Origin: Anaeramoeba flamelloides
Lineage: Eukaryota > Metamonada > Anaeramoebidae
Length of the DNA stretch: 64,000 nt
Assembly (NCBI GenBank): GCA_027625915.1
Contig: JANTQA010000057.1
Coordinates: 5,828,001 to 5,892,000 of the forward strand
Direction: 5' to 3'
A model generated the notes under the pieces. It was not told the DNA's origin. It was given only the letters and a program-made list of their open reading frames with translations, and searched no databases. Position numbers and translations under genes: made by a program. Below, piece by piece: positions 21,286 through 34,212 of the stretch. How positions within the stretch are numbered: position 1 is the stretch's first letter; each line of letters starts with the position of its first letter.

Positions 21286-23219
21286 ATACCAAAAGAATAT
21301 TTTGTGCAAGTTTATATTTCTCACAACTCAATTTTTGATTTGTTTGAATACATGATTTGAATAATATTGGTTTAAAATTTTCCATTCCTATCCATTTTTT
21401 CTTGTATAGTTGCCAAAATAACCCCAAAAGAATTGTTTAATTCTATGTTTTAAAAATTAAAGATGTGTTCTATTATATAGAATAGCTCTACAATAAATGA
21501 TCAAAGAAACTGACAATAAATATGAAGTAAAGATGTTATTTTACCAAAAATAATAAAAAAAAATGATGTTCTATTTTTCAGATCTCTATTAATTTGTAAA
21601 TTTAATATTTTTTATTTCTTTTGAAATAATAGAACTTTATGAAATCAATATTATATTTACTTAGGTTTGAGTCAATTCCTTTGATAGGTTAGCATATAGG
21701 TCTTCTATCACTAAAAAAACACTCTTTTTATTTTGAAAAAAATGATTAAACTTTTCTGTATGTATTATTTGGACAAGAATAACTTTAATATATTTTTTTT
21801 TCTGCAAAGGGAATAGAGTAATTATTTTCACAAGGATAAAATTAAACCTGATATGTAAATTCATTTATCAACTTTAGAGAAATGAATTATCATTTTTAAC
21901 ACAGGGGTTCATTATACCCAATGAAATTTTCAGTTAAGATAAGATCTTGATCCTTTTTTGTTGGGATTTTTGATTAAAATGAAAAAGAAGTATTTAAAAA
22001 CTGTTTTATTGTTGATGAAATCTCACTTTTAGTAATTTTTGAGAATTTGTATATTAATAAATAGCCTTGAAACTTGGATCTTATATTCAAAAAACTAGAA
22101 AAAAAATTAAATCAAATATTTAACAAATTCAAGATCTAAAAAAAATTAAACTTTTATTTTATTCAATAATTTAATTTATTTCTAGAAATATAAAAGATTA
22201 GGTTATATCTTTTTTAGAGGAATAAGAGTATAAACAACCAAATGCTATTATTTTTATCAGTTCGTTGATAATTTTAAGTATTATTTTTTATAAATAATTA
22301 ATTATAATGAGAGTTGTTAATTTTAATTATTTTTATTTGTTTGAAAATATTTAGAAAAAGTGAGAAATAATTGTTAAATATATTGGATATTTTTTAATAT
22401 TCTGATTATTACCGGCCCACTGGAACAAGTAAAATTGGATAATGAATTATTGATTAAAAATGTTAAAATTAAAAAGTATTTCTTTTGGTTATGAGTTGAA
22501 TTTTTTAGGTTTACAAAAAGTATTTTGGGAGAATTTTAAATTTAATTCTTTGATTGTTTCTCTTGTTTTTTTTTTGTTCAACAAAAAGAAATATTTCATT
22601 TGAATTGTTTTTTTGAATCGTAAAAAAATTATATTTTTTACAAGTTTTAAAATAATTATTTTAATTTTTTTGTAAATAAGTAGTTTTTTTATACTGAGTC
22701 ATTCCAAAATCTAGTGGTTTTATTTTTAAAGTGTATTTTTATATACATCGTTCATATCCATTAATATTTCTTTTATCTTCAAAGAAAAGTATTTTTTTTT
22801 TTGAAATAATTTGAAAATATTTTGGATATTTGATATTAAATATTCTGTTAAAAACATAATATTAAGAAAATACTATACACAAATTAATTGTTAGTATTTC
22901 AATTAAAAGAAAGTAAAAGACACATAATATCTAAGTAAAATTAATAGCAAATTCAAAAAAAAAAATTAACACCTCTTGAAATTGAATAATGAAGAAAGGA
23001 TCTGAGAACAATAAGACCAAACTTACTTTAAAAGACAATTTTCCAAAAAGATTTTTAGTTTTTAAAAGTTTGAATCATTTTTATCCTTATTAAAAGTTCT
23101 AAAAGAATAGAATTTAGTTTATGATTATTCTTTTTTTTTTTATTTTCAAATTCCAGTTATAATAAAGCTTAAATTGGGCAACTTGAGGAAAAAAAGTTTA
23201 ACAAAATAGTTTTACTTTA
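21286..23219. other. AT-rich intergenic DNA
   Basis: No gene recognised. A short GC-richer patch (ACCGGCCCACTGGAACAAG, about 22412-22430) is unexplained. Confidence 0.5.
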
Positions 23220-23930
23220 ATTAAGGTTGTAAGTACTTTTTAACTATTTTGTAAATTTTTTATGTTACAACATACTGAAAAATATTTTTTGAGTATCATG
23301 TGCTATTGAAAATTTTGGAATCAAAATACAATTCGTTCATAGATTTGTGAAAAGAAAACGAGCCTAAAGTAAATCAGAATTGAATCTAGTAATTTTTCTA
23401 TTTTTGGGAAAATTTTTTTAATTAAATTTTTAGTTTTATCAAATTATATTTTTGGAACAAGAAATGTGTTGATACCAATTATTGAGATTATTCCTAAAAT
23501 AAACCCAAAAAATAGTCATGAGAAGCTCTGAATTTGAAACAAATATTTTCTTTTACAAGAAAAAACATGAATAATCTCTTTTCCAAATAATTTTTTTGAA
23601 ATCAAGAATAAAAAAAAAAAATCGATCCAAAAGTATATTTTTCTAAGATATTGATATTTTAAAATTTTAAATTGTAAGAATCCAAACAAGTCATTACCAT
23701 GAAATTCTCGGGTTATTGTTATTTATTATTATTATAAAAAACCTTTTTTACCAATATTATTTCCGAATTCTTTTCCGAAATATTTTCAAACCAAGTAAAA
23801 AAACAGAACACTATTTCAAAGATAAAAGTAAAAAAATTTAATTATCGAAATAAAAAAAAAATAGTTTCAACCCAAAAAAAAAAAAAAAATTGAGAAAAAA
23901 AATTAAATTATTCATCAGAATTTTTTTTTT
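23220..23930 (+). repeat. dispersed repeat related to 28730-29390
   Basis: Collinear with 28730-29390: TACTGAAAAA..TTTTTTGAGTA, TGAATTTGAAACAAAT, AAAGTATATTTTTC, ATTATTATTTATTATT and TTTCAACCCAAA occur in the same order and spacing. The copies are heavily diverged. Confidence 0.65.
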
Positions 23931-25189
23931 TTTTTAACCATTTAATCAAAAATAAATAATTATTAAATCAAATAAATTTATCCGATTATCTTTATCTATA
24001 AAGAATAATTCAAAAAATGTCCTATTTTCCAAACGAAAACTAGAATGAGATGAATTAAATTAAAATAAGGATTTTAAAATATATTTTCAGGATTACTCAG
24101 AATAGACATTTTTTCAATCAAAATTTTTACAAACAAAAGTTTTCCTATTTGAGAATTTAAATTAAAACTTGGTAAAAAAGAAGTAATTATATCAATTTTT
24201 TTTTATATATAAGACCAAGAAATAAAATATTTTTTATTGATTTTAACTTTTTACAATTTTTTCATATTTTTGAATTCTATTTTTTAATTGGTATGAAAAT
24301 ATATTATAGTAGGAAATATACCACTCTCATATTTATCAGAATGTTGATTTTTTTGCTTAAAGAAATAATTCGAAAAATTCAGTTTTTTATAAACTGTGAC
24401 AATAAAAATGTGTAAAATGTACTTAATCCCTTATTGATTTATATATAAAAACTATTTTTCAAAAATTTTGACGTACTTTATAAGGTAAATGGAAGTTTTT
24501 TTATGAGTCAATCTCATATTCTTATCAAAAAAATATTTTCCAAACTTTGGATAAGAATCATTTTTACGAATTTTTTTCTTTTTCTTTTTCGACTTCCTTT
24601 TTTTTTTCTTTTTCAATTTTTTTGGGTTCTTTTTTTTTTGATTTCTTTTTTTTTTCTAAAAAAGATCATGTGGATAAAAAAGAAGATCTTTGAAAAGACT
24701 AATTATCATTAACAAAATTGAGATAATGAAAGTCTTTTTGTATTCATTTAATTATTAACAAAAAAATATTGTTGCTAACTTTTTTACACTGAAAGTTCAA
24801 TAATAAAAAATCTATGAACACATTTAAAAAAATATGAATTACTTTTTTTTTTTTCGTTTTTATTTTAATTTTTTTTTTAATTTGAAATATCAGGTTTGTA
24901 TATATTTCAAAATATTTACAAGTGAAATAAAAAATCAGAGTTCATTATTAGTTGTTCTTGAATGCTTAAGGATATATTTGTATACACCTTTTAATTTATT
25001 ATTTTATGCGGTTCATAATTTTTATGGGTTTTTTTATTTCTTTTGACATATAATAAAAATTTATTATGAGAATCTTTTTAATACAATAAATTTAAGTATA
25101 AATTAGTATATATTTACAAAAGAATTGTTTTTATGATTAAATTGATTCTAAGGTTTGTTTAATTAATACTGATAAATATTGTTTATTTT

Positions 25190-25975
25190 TTTCTTTTTAA
25201 ATAATGCTTTCTTGGGTATAAATTTTTTCTTAATTCAAGAAAACTGAAAAATGGTTGGATAACTTTTCAAAAGCTTTTACAAGAACCTATTAAACATTAT
25301 TATTAATTATTAAGATTTTTTGTACATTTTTTTTTTTTGTTTTCTTCTTCTTATTCTTCTTTTGTTATCTTTATATTATGCGAAAAAAGAACTAGAATTT
25401 AGAGATTTTTGTTTAATAGATTACCAAATAGAAGGAAAATTCATCTTTCTTCTTTTTTGGTTATTTAAATTGGGAAGATAATAAATCGATTTAAAAAAAA
25501 CACAACTATTTTATATTTTCAATACTGTTGAAATGGGTAATTATTAGTTTGATCATTAAAATTTGTTTGAGAATTTTTTTGTAAAAAAAAACAAAATGAA
25601 AAGAGAAAAGTTTTTCTTTCTGATACAAAAAATCACATGCATTTAATAAAGATTTCTGTCTTTCAAAACTTTCAAACACTCGAAGACACCTAACACCACT
25701 TTAAAACCATTTAAACCCCTTTTAAAGGGTAAAGAGTTTGTTAAAAGTCTCAAAGCTTTCGAAAATTTTGAGATTTTTTTGTAAAGTGATTTCAAAAAAA
25801 TAATTTTCTATTTTTTTGGAAATAATTTTTCATTTAATCGCAATAATATGAATTTCACGATTTTATGATTTTTTATGATAAAGTAGGACTAAACACGTGG
25901 TTTTTTAATTTTATCACATGTTTATAATTAATATCATGATATAATATGTTCTCATCAAAACCTCTAATAACAATT
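25190..25975 (+). mobile_element. 1.3-kb element family, copy C (5'-truncated)
   Basis: Matches the right two thirds of 18541-19838: TTTGATCAT-AAAATTTGTTTGAGA, TTTCTGTCTTTCAAAACTTT, CAAACACTCGAAGACA, and the right terminus CTCATCAAAACCTCTAATAA. The left third with the TCGCGAT cluster is missing. It is more diverged than copies A and B. Confidence 0.75.
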
Positions 25976-26151
25976 TTTTTTTGATATTCTTTTTTTTTTT
26001 TTTTTCAAATTTTTCTCAAAATTTTACTTCCTAAACCCTTATTATATATAAATGAATGAAAGGTTTAAACCACCACTTATCATATAATCAAATCATTGGT
26101 TTCTGTGGCGGGATATTTATTATCTCATTAAATGTTGAATTTTTTGTGATA

Positions 26152-26627
26152 CAGTGGTGTAAATAACCCGTGTTAACAACCTTTAACCCATTACTAAAAT
26201 TTAACTCGTACTTTTTTTTCAGACTTGGGTATATAAAGATAGGAAGACACACATATATTCTTGGTTCGGATTCAAATTGACTTTAGAGGTTAGATCTTTG
26301 ATTAGTCGAAATGACTCAATAATATTAAATGCTTTTGTTTCAAAAATTTAGTCATTTTTATAAAAATTTGTGAGATTAAATAATTTTTATATCAAAATTC
26401 AAAAAATGAAATTTTGTTCATTTTTTTGTAAAAAAAAATGCATTTTAATCTTTCCAGTATCTTCATAATTCTTTTTAAAATTGATTTAAAGAACACTATT
26501 TCTTGTTTATATACTGTTCCACCCCATTGATTTGTTTCTTTTATTTCTAGAGTCAGCCAATATTTTTTGCATGAGTTAAATTTTAGTAATGGGTTAAAAT
26601 AAAAAAGACTGGTTATTTACAACACTG
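26152..26627. mobile_element. Tc1/mariner-like MITE with CAGTGGTGTAAATAACC ends
   Basis: The left arm CAGTGGTGTAAATAACCCGT then TTTAACCCATTACTAAAATT and TAACTC is repeated inverted at the right end (CAGTGTTGTAAATAACCAGT ... TTAACCCATTACTAAAATTT). The TIR is about 58 bp. The element is flanked by TA at 26150-26151 and 26628-26629. CAGT ends plus a TA duplication suggest mobilisation by a Tc1/mariner-type transposase (inference). It lies 290 bases beyond the Stealth gene stop. Part of its interior resembles 28270-28560. Confidence 0.88.
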
Positions 26628-26919
26628 TAAATTTCAAATAATATTCTATGTTGTAAGTAGTTCTATTGGTAAACTAGTAATATAAAATTAAGAGGAATAC
26701 TAATACTTATTGAATCAGTACTTATTTGATTTATTTCAAAATATGTTCATCAGAATAATTCCAAAAGTTAAAAAAAAAAAAAAAGAATTTTCTCTTCAAC
26801 ATTCTAAATTATGTTATTTTTTACACACTAATCATTTTTCCAAGAATGCAAGTATAAGATATTAAATTTCTATCATGAAATGATAAATATAAATAATATG
26901 GATTTTCAATTGGCATTAT

Positions 26920-28140
26920 TTAGAAATACTTCTCGTGATCAGGGTTGGGTATTTCATAATCAGGAGTTTCAGGATACAATTTGTTATAAAAATTCCATAA
27001 CACTTTTCGTTGTTTTTCATAAATTTCTGGTTTGCTTGAGAAGTCGTCATTGCAATTAAAACATTTGACATTTTGTGTTGTGAAGATGGTGTAAATATCT
27101 TCAAATTCTTTTGTGATATCTTCTGGATGTTTGTGAGGTATTTGAAAAAATGCTGCTTCCTGGCCACCTACAGGCTCAATCCAGCGTTTTTGGTTGAAAA
27201 ATTCATAATAAATCAAGGAAAATTCTTCACTTAAATCTTTATATCGCCTTAAGTGTGACTGAACTAGCTCTGCGTATCCCGGGTAAGCTTCATGGAACTT
27301 GACAATCAAATCTTTTCTCATTGGCTTAGGCCTGTGTGAGCATTTTGCCCATCTGTACTCAGGATAATTGAACTCTTTAAACTCGTCATCCTTATATATT
27401 TTCACAGGGATCCTTACTTCGGTAACCTTTAAGCGCGAGTCTTTTGTGAAAAAATAATCTTGGGTTAGTGGCTGGTTAAAGAAGACATCGTCGTCAATTA
27501 AAATGAACTTGTTGGAGAGGCCCTGTATCTTATGGACACCGGCAAAGATTGCAAATGTATTACGGGTTGGGCAATGATCGGGGTTGTCAAACAGTTTACA
27601 ACGATCGTAAAGAATTATTTTGTCAGAGTAATCCTTTTTTAACCAATAGGGGTACTCTGTGTCAGGGTTGATCAAGATATAAATCTTGTTCACCCACGGT
27701 AAGTACTTGTGTGCAGACCTTAACGAAAATTGTAATTCATAATTGTATCTAATATTACTACTCATAGTTTTGACAATACCAGCCCATGTGTAAACGAGAT
27801 CGATCTTATTGTCTTCCTCTTGCTCTTTATCTTTTTCTTCTTCTTTGGATTTTTCACCCTCACCTTCTTCGTTTCCATCCTTGGGATCGTCATCTTTTTC
27901 TTCGATCTTATCATCATTTGGGACATTGTCATTTTCTTTTTCTTTTTCTTTTTCTTTTTCGTTTTCTTTTTCTTTAACTTCTTCTTTTTTTTTAACTTGA
28001 TCTTTTATTGAATCCGTTGCTGTTTTTAAGCGGGCTGATTTGTGATTATTGTTCTGATTGAGAAAGAGAATTAATAATAAAAGGAAGGTAAAAATTAAAA
28101 GGAATTTCTTCAAATTGGGATTTAGATTGTTGGAAACCAT
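26920..28140 (-). CDS. Stealth-family sugar-phosphate transferase (GNPTAB-like), type II membrane protein
   Basis: An intronless 406-residue protein; the start is ATG at 28140 (the TTG just upstream is not a plausible eukaryotic start). Residues 13-27 are a hydrophobic signal anchor (FLLIFTFLLLLILFL), so the rest should face the Golgi/ER lumen. Residues 45-112 are a Lys/Glu/Asp-rich linker. The Stealth core follows: CR1 IDLVYTW at 113-119, CR2 from LQFSLRSAHKYLPWVNKIYI to NKFILIDDDVFF (about 136-221, with the catalytic-type DDD at 216-218), CR3-like HRPKPMRKDLI ... YPGYAELVQSH (about 269-295), and a C-terminal EPVGGQEAAFF segment. The family transfers sugar-1-phosphate: GlcNAc-1-phosphotransferase alpha/beta in animals, capsule polymerases in microbes. 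Lysosomal hydrolase tagging or glycan phosphodiester synthesis is inferred. The protein lacks the Notch and spacer regions of animal GNPTAB and is closer in size to short microbial forms. Confidence 0.9.
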   Translation of the reverse strand: MVSNNLNPNLKKFLLIFTFLLLLILFLNQNNNHKSARLKTATDSIKDQVKKKEEVKEKENEKEKEKEKENDNVPNDDKIEEKDDDPKDGNEEGEGEKSKEEEKDKEQEEDNKIDLVYTWAGIVKTMSSNIRYNYELQFSLRSAHKYLPWVNKIYILINPDTEYPYWLKKDYSDKIILYDRCKLFDNPDHCPTRNTFAIFAGVHKIQGLSNKFILIDDDVFFNQPLTQDYFFTKDSRLKVTEVRIPVKIYKDDEFKEFNYPEYRWAKCSHRPKPMRKDLIVKFHEAYPGYAELVQSHLRRYKDLSEEFSLIYYEFFNQKRWIEPVGGQEAAFFQIPHKHPEDITKEFEDIYTIFTTQNVKCFNCNDDFSSKPEIYEKQRKVLWNFYNKLYPETPDYEIPNPDHEKYF

Positions 28141-28249
28141 CAAAGAATGAAAAGAAAAATGTTAATAAAAAAATGAACAATTATGAAGTCGAAAAAATAA
28201 TCAACAGCGATTTACATTATCTAAAGTTCCAACTGTAACCATTTTCAAA

Positions 28250-29400
28250 AATTTAACTGATGTTTTTTTTTTTTTTGAAGGCTTGTGTATTTGAAGATAG
28301 GAAAATGTACAAACACATATTTTTTGTTTGGAAATAAATTGAGTTTTCAGGTTAAGATCTTGAATTAATATCGATGGTTCAAAAAATATGAAATGATTTT
28401 GCTTGATAAAATTTTATGAAATAAAATTCCAAAATTGCAAAATAAACTTTTGGTTTTTTGTTAAATTTTAAAAACATTTACCAGATTCTTTTTTTTTGAT
28501 CGAAAAATCCCAATATAATTTTTCAGTATCTTTCTAATTATTTTTGACTTTGTTTTCAGGCAATAGCTAACGAAAAAAAAATTTTCTTGTAAAGGTTGTT
28601 GGAAAATCTCCAACATTTTGACCCTTATTGAGATTTCAAAAGAAGAAAAAATATGATTGCTTTAAAAACACTCTTACTTTTAAATCAATTATCCTCAATG
28701 GTCTTTTGTTTTTCAAGAGTTGACACCTTTTACAATTTTCAAAATTTTAATTGACAGAAACTTACTGAAAAAGATTTTTTAGGATACCAGTGGAAATTGA
28801 AACTTTAAAACCAAAAATATCTTTCTATGCTGGTTTATTTGTGAAATGAAAGAAAGTTAATCAGAGCTGAATCTTTACTGTGATTTTTCAAACACTTTTT
28901 TACCGAATATTTTGAATTTTAAATTTGGATTCTGAACAAGAAATCTGATGATGGGAATACTAACGATTGAAATTAATCAAAGAATAAACCAAAAAAATAC
29001 CCGGAAAAGGTGTGAATTTGAAACAAATCTTATATTTCTACCATCCAAATACAAAATATCACCTTTATAGATAAATTTGTTAAAACAGGAATCAGATAAA
29101 AAATTCTAAAGTATATTTTTCAAAGATTTATTTTCTTGGCCCATATAATTTGTAATAAACTCAAACAATTCATTAGCTTGTAATTCTTAACCCCATTACT
29201 ATTTATTATTATTTTACAAAACAATTTTTTACTAATTTGATTTAAAAATTCTTTTTTCAAATATTTTTCTTCAAACCATGCCAGAATAAAGAATATTGTT
29301 TCAAAAATTAAAATAAAGAGATTGAATTTTTGAAATCAGAAAATAACTAAAGAATTTTCAACCCAAAGAAAAAAAAAATCTTGTCAAAAAAAAATGAAAT
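28250..29400 (+). repeat. 1.1-kb dispersed repeat upstream of the Stealth gene
   Basis: The first third (28270-28560, TGTATTTGAAGATAGGAAAA then CACATATTTTTTG) resembles the interior of the 26152-26627 MITE. The last two thirds (28730-29390) are collinear with 23220-23930. It starts about 110 bases upstream of the Stealth start codon, so it may overlap that gene's promoter. Ends are not defined. Confidence 0.6.
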
Positions 29401-30599
29401 TAACAGTCAGATTTATAGTAGATTTTTAAATTTGATAGGTAAATAAAAATTGTCAAAAACTCCAATAAGCCCACCCAATACATCTAAACTATATTTAATA
29501 GAATAGGAAACAGTTGAAACAGTTGAAAGAATAACAACACTAAAGTTTACATCCAATTTGGAAATATTTTCAATTTACAGACTATTTCATTTTTTTAACT
29601 TTTCTCTTTTATTTAGATTTCATTTTTTTTTTTTTTTTTTTAGTTGCATAATCTGGTTTTTTCATTTAAGATAGCTTTTTTCCAAAGTTTGGAATTACTT
29701 TAAATTGAGTTTTTTCAATAGTCAATCTCAAATAAAATTAGTTCTGTGTATCTTATCTTTGTTCGATCAACAATTTTTTATAGAATTTAAACAAATATAC
29801 CAATGAATTTTTTTTTAGTAAATCACCAAAACTTATAACACACTCTTGATTTATAAGACATGATAAATATTTTTAGTTAGGTGGGATTTGTAATTTATTA
29901 TAATTGTTACTTTCTCACTTTTTAACATTTCAATTAGTGAATGGTTCTCATTTGGCTTTTCTTCCAGAATTGATTAAATACGATTGTTTTTACAATAATA
30001 GAATTTTGATATGTTAAAAATATTAAAATCAAGTTTATATAAATTAATAAAAAAAATATATTAGAATTAAGAAATAAAGAAACAAAAGTAGTTAATTTCA
30101 TTAATATACAAAAAAATTATGATATTTTTTTAAAAGGGCATTACATAATAAAATGAATTCCTATTAAAAAAACTTTAAAATTCAAGGTTAATATATATAT
30201 AATGCTAATATATCCTGTAATTCTCTTAACTTAAGTAGATTTTTGAAAAAAAAATATTAGTCTTAATTTTTTCATTTATAGAGATCGAAAAATTGTTATT
30301 TTTGGATTACATTTTGGAGATAAATTTCTGTTCAAATAATGACTAGATATAATATAATTAAAATTTGGAAAATAAAAATGAATGTATTTAATTCTATATC
30401 TAGAGAAAATACTTACCAAAAAACATTTAAAAAAAGATTTCAAATTTACTATTAATTATTTTATAAAACAACTATTTTTTTTTAATAATATTTTTAGAGG
30501 AAATTAATTCACTCTTACAGCCGTTAGGTTTTTTTTAATTTAATAAATAAAAAGAAAATTTTGGAAATTTACTTTTTATTTCTGAAATTTAAAAAAAAA
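29401..30599. other. AT-rich intergenic DNA
   Basis: No gene recognised. One direct duplication GAAACAGTTGAAACAGTTGAAA lies at about 29508-29530. Confidence 0.45.
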
Positions 30600-31130
30600 A
30601 AATACCATTAGGTTTTCCAGAATTCAAAAGAATTGAATAAAATTTATGATTTTTCTCAATTATTTTGAATTCTGGAAAAGATTGGTACTCTAAGGCACTT
30701 AATGTTTGATTTTGGAGGATTTAAAAGAATTAAGCAAAATCTTTGAATTCTGTTCGATTCTTTTAAATATTGGAAAAATGTCTTTAGCTTTTCTTGAGTT
30801 TTCTGTTCATTTGTGAAGTTTTATAGGTTTTTTTGAGGTTTTCTATTTTATTTATGAAGTTTTCAGGGTTTATTTTTACTTTTTGAAATAAACAGAAAAT
30901 TTTTATAAATTTTCGGTTTATTTCAATAAGTAAAAAAAACCTCACGAAAATCTATTGATTTTCACAAATAAATAGAAAATTCAAAAAAACCTAACGAAAA
31001 CTTCACAAATAAAATAGAAAACCTCAAAAAAACCTAGAAAATCAATATATTTTACTAATAAACTGAAAAACTCAAGAAAAGCAAGGTACTTGGGAACACT
31101 TGACTAAGTTCTAATTTTTTTTTACTAATT
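30600..31130. mobile_element. foldback (hairpin) element, copy 1
   Basis: Built from nested hairpins. TTTTCCAGAATTCAAAAGAA pairs with TTTTGAATTCTGGAAAAG around 30612-30680. A larger stem, CTTTTTGAAATAAACAGAAA against TTTCGGTTTATTTCAATAAG, is centred near 30905. The outer arms repeat CTTTTCTTGAGTTTTCTG and its complement near 30785 and 31070. Related hairpins lie at 31485-31600, 40130-40400 and 61427-61870. Non-coding. Confidence 0.75.
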
Positions 31131-31484
31131 TTAATCAAGAATCATAATTTTCTTTATAATTTACCAATTAAAGGATAAATAATCAGTTTTTGTTTTTAAT
31201 AATATCAAAAAAAATATTATATTATTTTTTTTTCTTTTGATTAATTATTGAATCCAAAATTTTATATTTTATTCATAGAATAAGCAATTCCCTAAAAAAT
31301 GATAGATATATTCATCTATTTCTGAATTTTGGTATATTTTACATGAATTATAAGATTTTTTTTTATTTTTTTCTTATCATAAATATAAGAACGTCCATTT
31401 AGATAATTTGTGTGTTTCTTAATTTTAGAATGGAAGTGAACCTTTCCATTTTAAATAGTTTTATTTTTATTTTTTTATTTTGAA

Positions 31485-31600
31485 AATTCAAAAAAAAGCA
31501 GCTATTGGCTTTTCCAGAATTCAAAATAATAGAGTAAAATCTTTGATTTTTCTCCATTATTGTAAATTTTGGAAAAGTAAGGCACTCTATAGCACTTGAA
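31485..31600. repeat. small hairpin of the foldback family
   Basis: GGCTTTTCCAGAATTCAAAA pairs with TTGTAAATTTTGGAAAAG, followed by a GCACT(C/T)TA..GCACTTGA end like that of the 30600 copy. It sits about 350 bases from the larger copy. Confidence 0.65.
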
Positions 31601-31995
31601 TTCACACCATGATTACTGCTGACAACTGTTTATTTATTTATGCTCTTATACCTAATAATTTTTAAATATTCTTGACCTTTCAATTGAGAAAAATTGATTA
31701 TCAAGCTTTCTTTCAATTAGTTTAGATTTAGTTCGAATATTTTTAAGGTGTCTATTTCTCAATTGATATTTTTATTATATAAAGTAATAATTTTTTTATT
31801 AAATGTTATTTTCTCAGAAATCATAAAATTTTATATTAATAAAAACCATGTTTTTCCATTTTTTTTATTTTTATAATTTTTCAAGAGTCTCTAACTTGAG
31901 ATCACTAAGAGAATTTTGAATTAGCCTCACATATTTTAATTTCTGTTGGTGTTTTTTATTGCTACCCCAGATAATATTTATTGAAATTATTTTTT

Positions 31996-32182
31996 AACTT
32001 ACTTGTATTTGAATTATAAATGGGAAAAATTTTCACTTCATCTTTCCTTTTCTAGATTGTTTTTTTTATAAATTGAGTTCTCAAGAAGATTCCAAATTAC
32101 AATTTGTGTCTCCTCATAAAAAAGGAAAAATTTAAAATGAAGTGAAAATTTTTTACATTTATAATTCAAATATCAGTAAAGG
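31996..32182. mobile_element. 190-bp MITE, GTATTTGAATT family, copy 2
   Basis: Left arm TATTTGAATTATAAATGGG then AAAAATTTTCACTTCAT. The right arm reverse-complemented reads ATATTTGAATTATAAATG then AAAAAATTTTCACTTCAT. A TIR of about 45 bp makes this the best-preserved of three copies. Confidence 0.8.
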
Positions 32183-33504
32183 TATTTTTTAAACTCTGAA
32201 AGTTTAGGATATAGTAGTTTTATTTTGAAAGATTCTTCTTGTATTTTAATTTTCTTCATTACCAACAATTTGAATTCTTTATTTTCAAGTAAAATTATTT
32301 TTTTTTGAAATAACTCAAAAATATGTAGGATTTTGAAGTTTTCAAAAAAATCCAAAAGGGGATAAAATTTATAACAACTTAGTTTCAAATTGAAAATTCA
32401 AGGTATTGTGTGTGTTGTAATCGTAATTTAGGTGTTGGTAAATCTCACAAATTTTTGTCCAGCTTGATCTAATAAGTAAAAAATAAAATATTTTGCTAAA
32501 AATATCTGAAGTCTCGTCTCTGTTATATCAAAAAATGGAAAAGAAGATCTGAAAATATCTGTTTTTGAGAAAATTATCCTTTATACACTTTTTAAGCCCT
32601 GCTACCCTATCGAGAATTTTCTGTGTTTTTTATTGACTAGGAAGAAAATTATGAGGGTTTTAAAAATTCTCCATAAGTGTCAAAGTGTATGAAATTTGCA
32701 ATTTTTGATAACTAAACTTATGTTATTTGATCAAAGATATAATTTGATAAGAAAGAACAGGGGTGGGTTTGTATTGAATTCATGAAAATTCACATTTCCC
32801 AAAAAGATCATTGTTTTTTCTTTTTTTTTTTTCAACTGAAGACAAAGTTTTTTTTTAAATTTTCAAAAACTGATTAATTTTTACAAATTTAATTTTCATT
32901 AGATTGTTGCATGCAAAGTTCCTAAAAATATTCACCAACGATAACATAAACAATTTGTTTTGATCTGAAAAAATAGTTTTTGAGAGAAACAAGACAATTA
33001 AAAAAATTTTTAATACAGAAATAAAAAAGATGTTTTATATGTTTTGGTAGGGATGGGTTATGTTCTAAAATCAAATTAAATAATTACTCTCGTAAAGCGT
33101 TGTTTTGAACGTTAATTTCATAAAAAACAAAAAGAGTAAACACAAAACCAACAGAAATAAGTAAAAACCACTACTCTTTTATCCAAATTAATCAGATTTA
33201 TGGTTACAATAGAACAATTCATGTTATTTAATGATCAAAAATCAGAGATAATGTTGATCTTTTAAAGTTACGCTTGTTTATTGAAAATGTTTGGAATGAT
33301 TGTCATTTTTCAAGCATAGAAAATCTGTTATTTTTCTTCTTCGTTTTTATGTTTCTTAGTTAGTGTGTTCAAGTTCATGTGTCTCAAAATTTTTTGTTCA
33401 GTTTTCATTTAAAAATTTACAAAAAACTTTTGTGATCCTAATTAGAGAATATTTGGAAGAAGGTTCATTCACATTTTAAATAATATTTGGATCAAAAGTG
33501 TTGA
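32183..33504. other. AT-rich intergenic DNA
   Basis: No gene recognised. The stretch 32420-32760 is slightly GC-richer but has stops in all frames. Confidence 0.45.
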
Positions 33505-33745
33505 GACTACTGATAAATTACAATTTATATTTGGAAATTTTTATTTGATTTTCCTTTTTGAAATTCTTCTTCTCAAGCTTTGAATAAAGCATTTTATGTG
33601 GTCAAGTGTTAGGAAACTCTGTAAATTAGTTGTTTTTCAAAATTTTCTTTGTCCTGGACTGTTTGATAAGAGACAGTTCAAAGATTTATCAAAATGGAAA
33701 TTGAACTAAAAATTTTTTGAAATTTATTAGAATTTATCAGTATTT
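33505..33745 (+). repeat. ACTGATAAATT/AATAAAGCATT dispersed repeat, copy 1
   Basis: Order of shared words: CTACTGATAAATTACAA, TTTGAATAAAGCATTTTATG, AACTCTGTAAATTAGTTGT and AAAATGGAAATTGAACTAAA. The same order occurs at 36700-36965, 38055-38300 and 48430-48665. Confidence 0.7.
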
Positions 33746-34212
33746 GATAAATCCAAAACTCAGTCCTTAAAAATAATAATTCATTTTGAAAAATTGATTA
33801 AAAAGTAAGAAAGGTTTAAGATTAAACAGATTTTATCTTAATATTTCAAAAACAATTTCAAGATGCGGTCTAAAAAGTGTTGAGTTTACTTTTAAATTTA
33901 CATGAAGGTTTTTTTTAGTGAACCTACCTTAAGTTTGCTTTTGTTCTAACAATTTACTATTATTTTCCAATAAAAAATGAAAATTTTTAATTTATTTTCC
34001 AAAATATTTTTCGGGTTTATAAGTTAAAGAAAATCCAAAGATCTTTACAACATCTTTTAGAAAGGATATTTTTAGACAATAATATAAACTTCCTTAGTTA
34101 ACTCTAAGAGAAATTTTTTATCTGCCAAATTGATTGTAGCTGTAATAATTAAAATTCACATTGGAAATTGAAATAAAAATTTTCCTTTATTAATCGGAAA
34201 ATAACAGTAATA

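Noticed and set aside
27786-28011. Three plus-strand frames of Ser/Phe/Leu opposite the Stealth gene
   Set aside because: Shadows of the Lys/Glu-rich linker of the Stealth protein.
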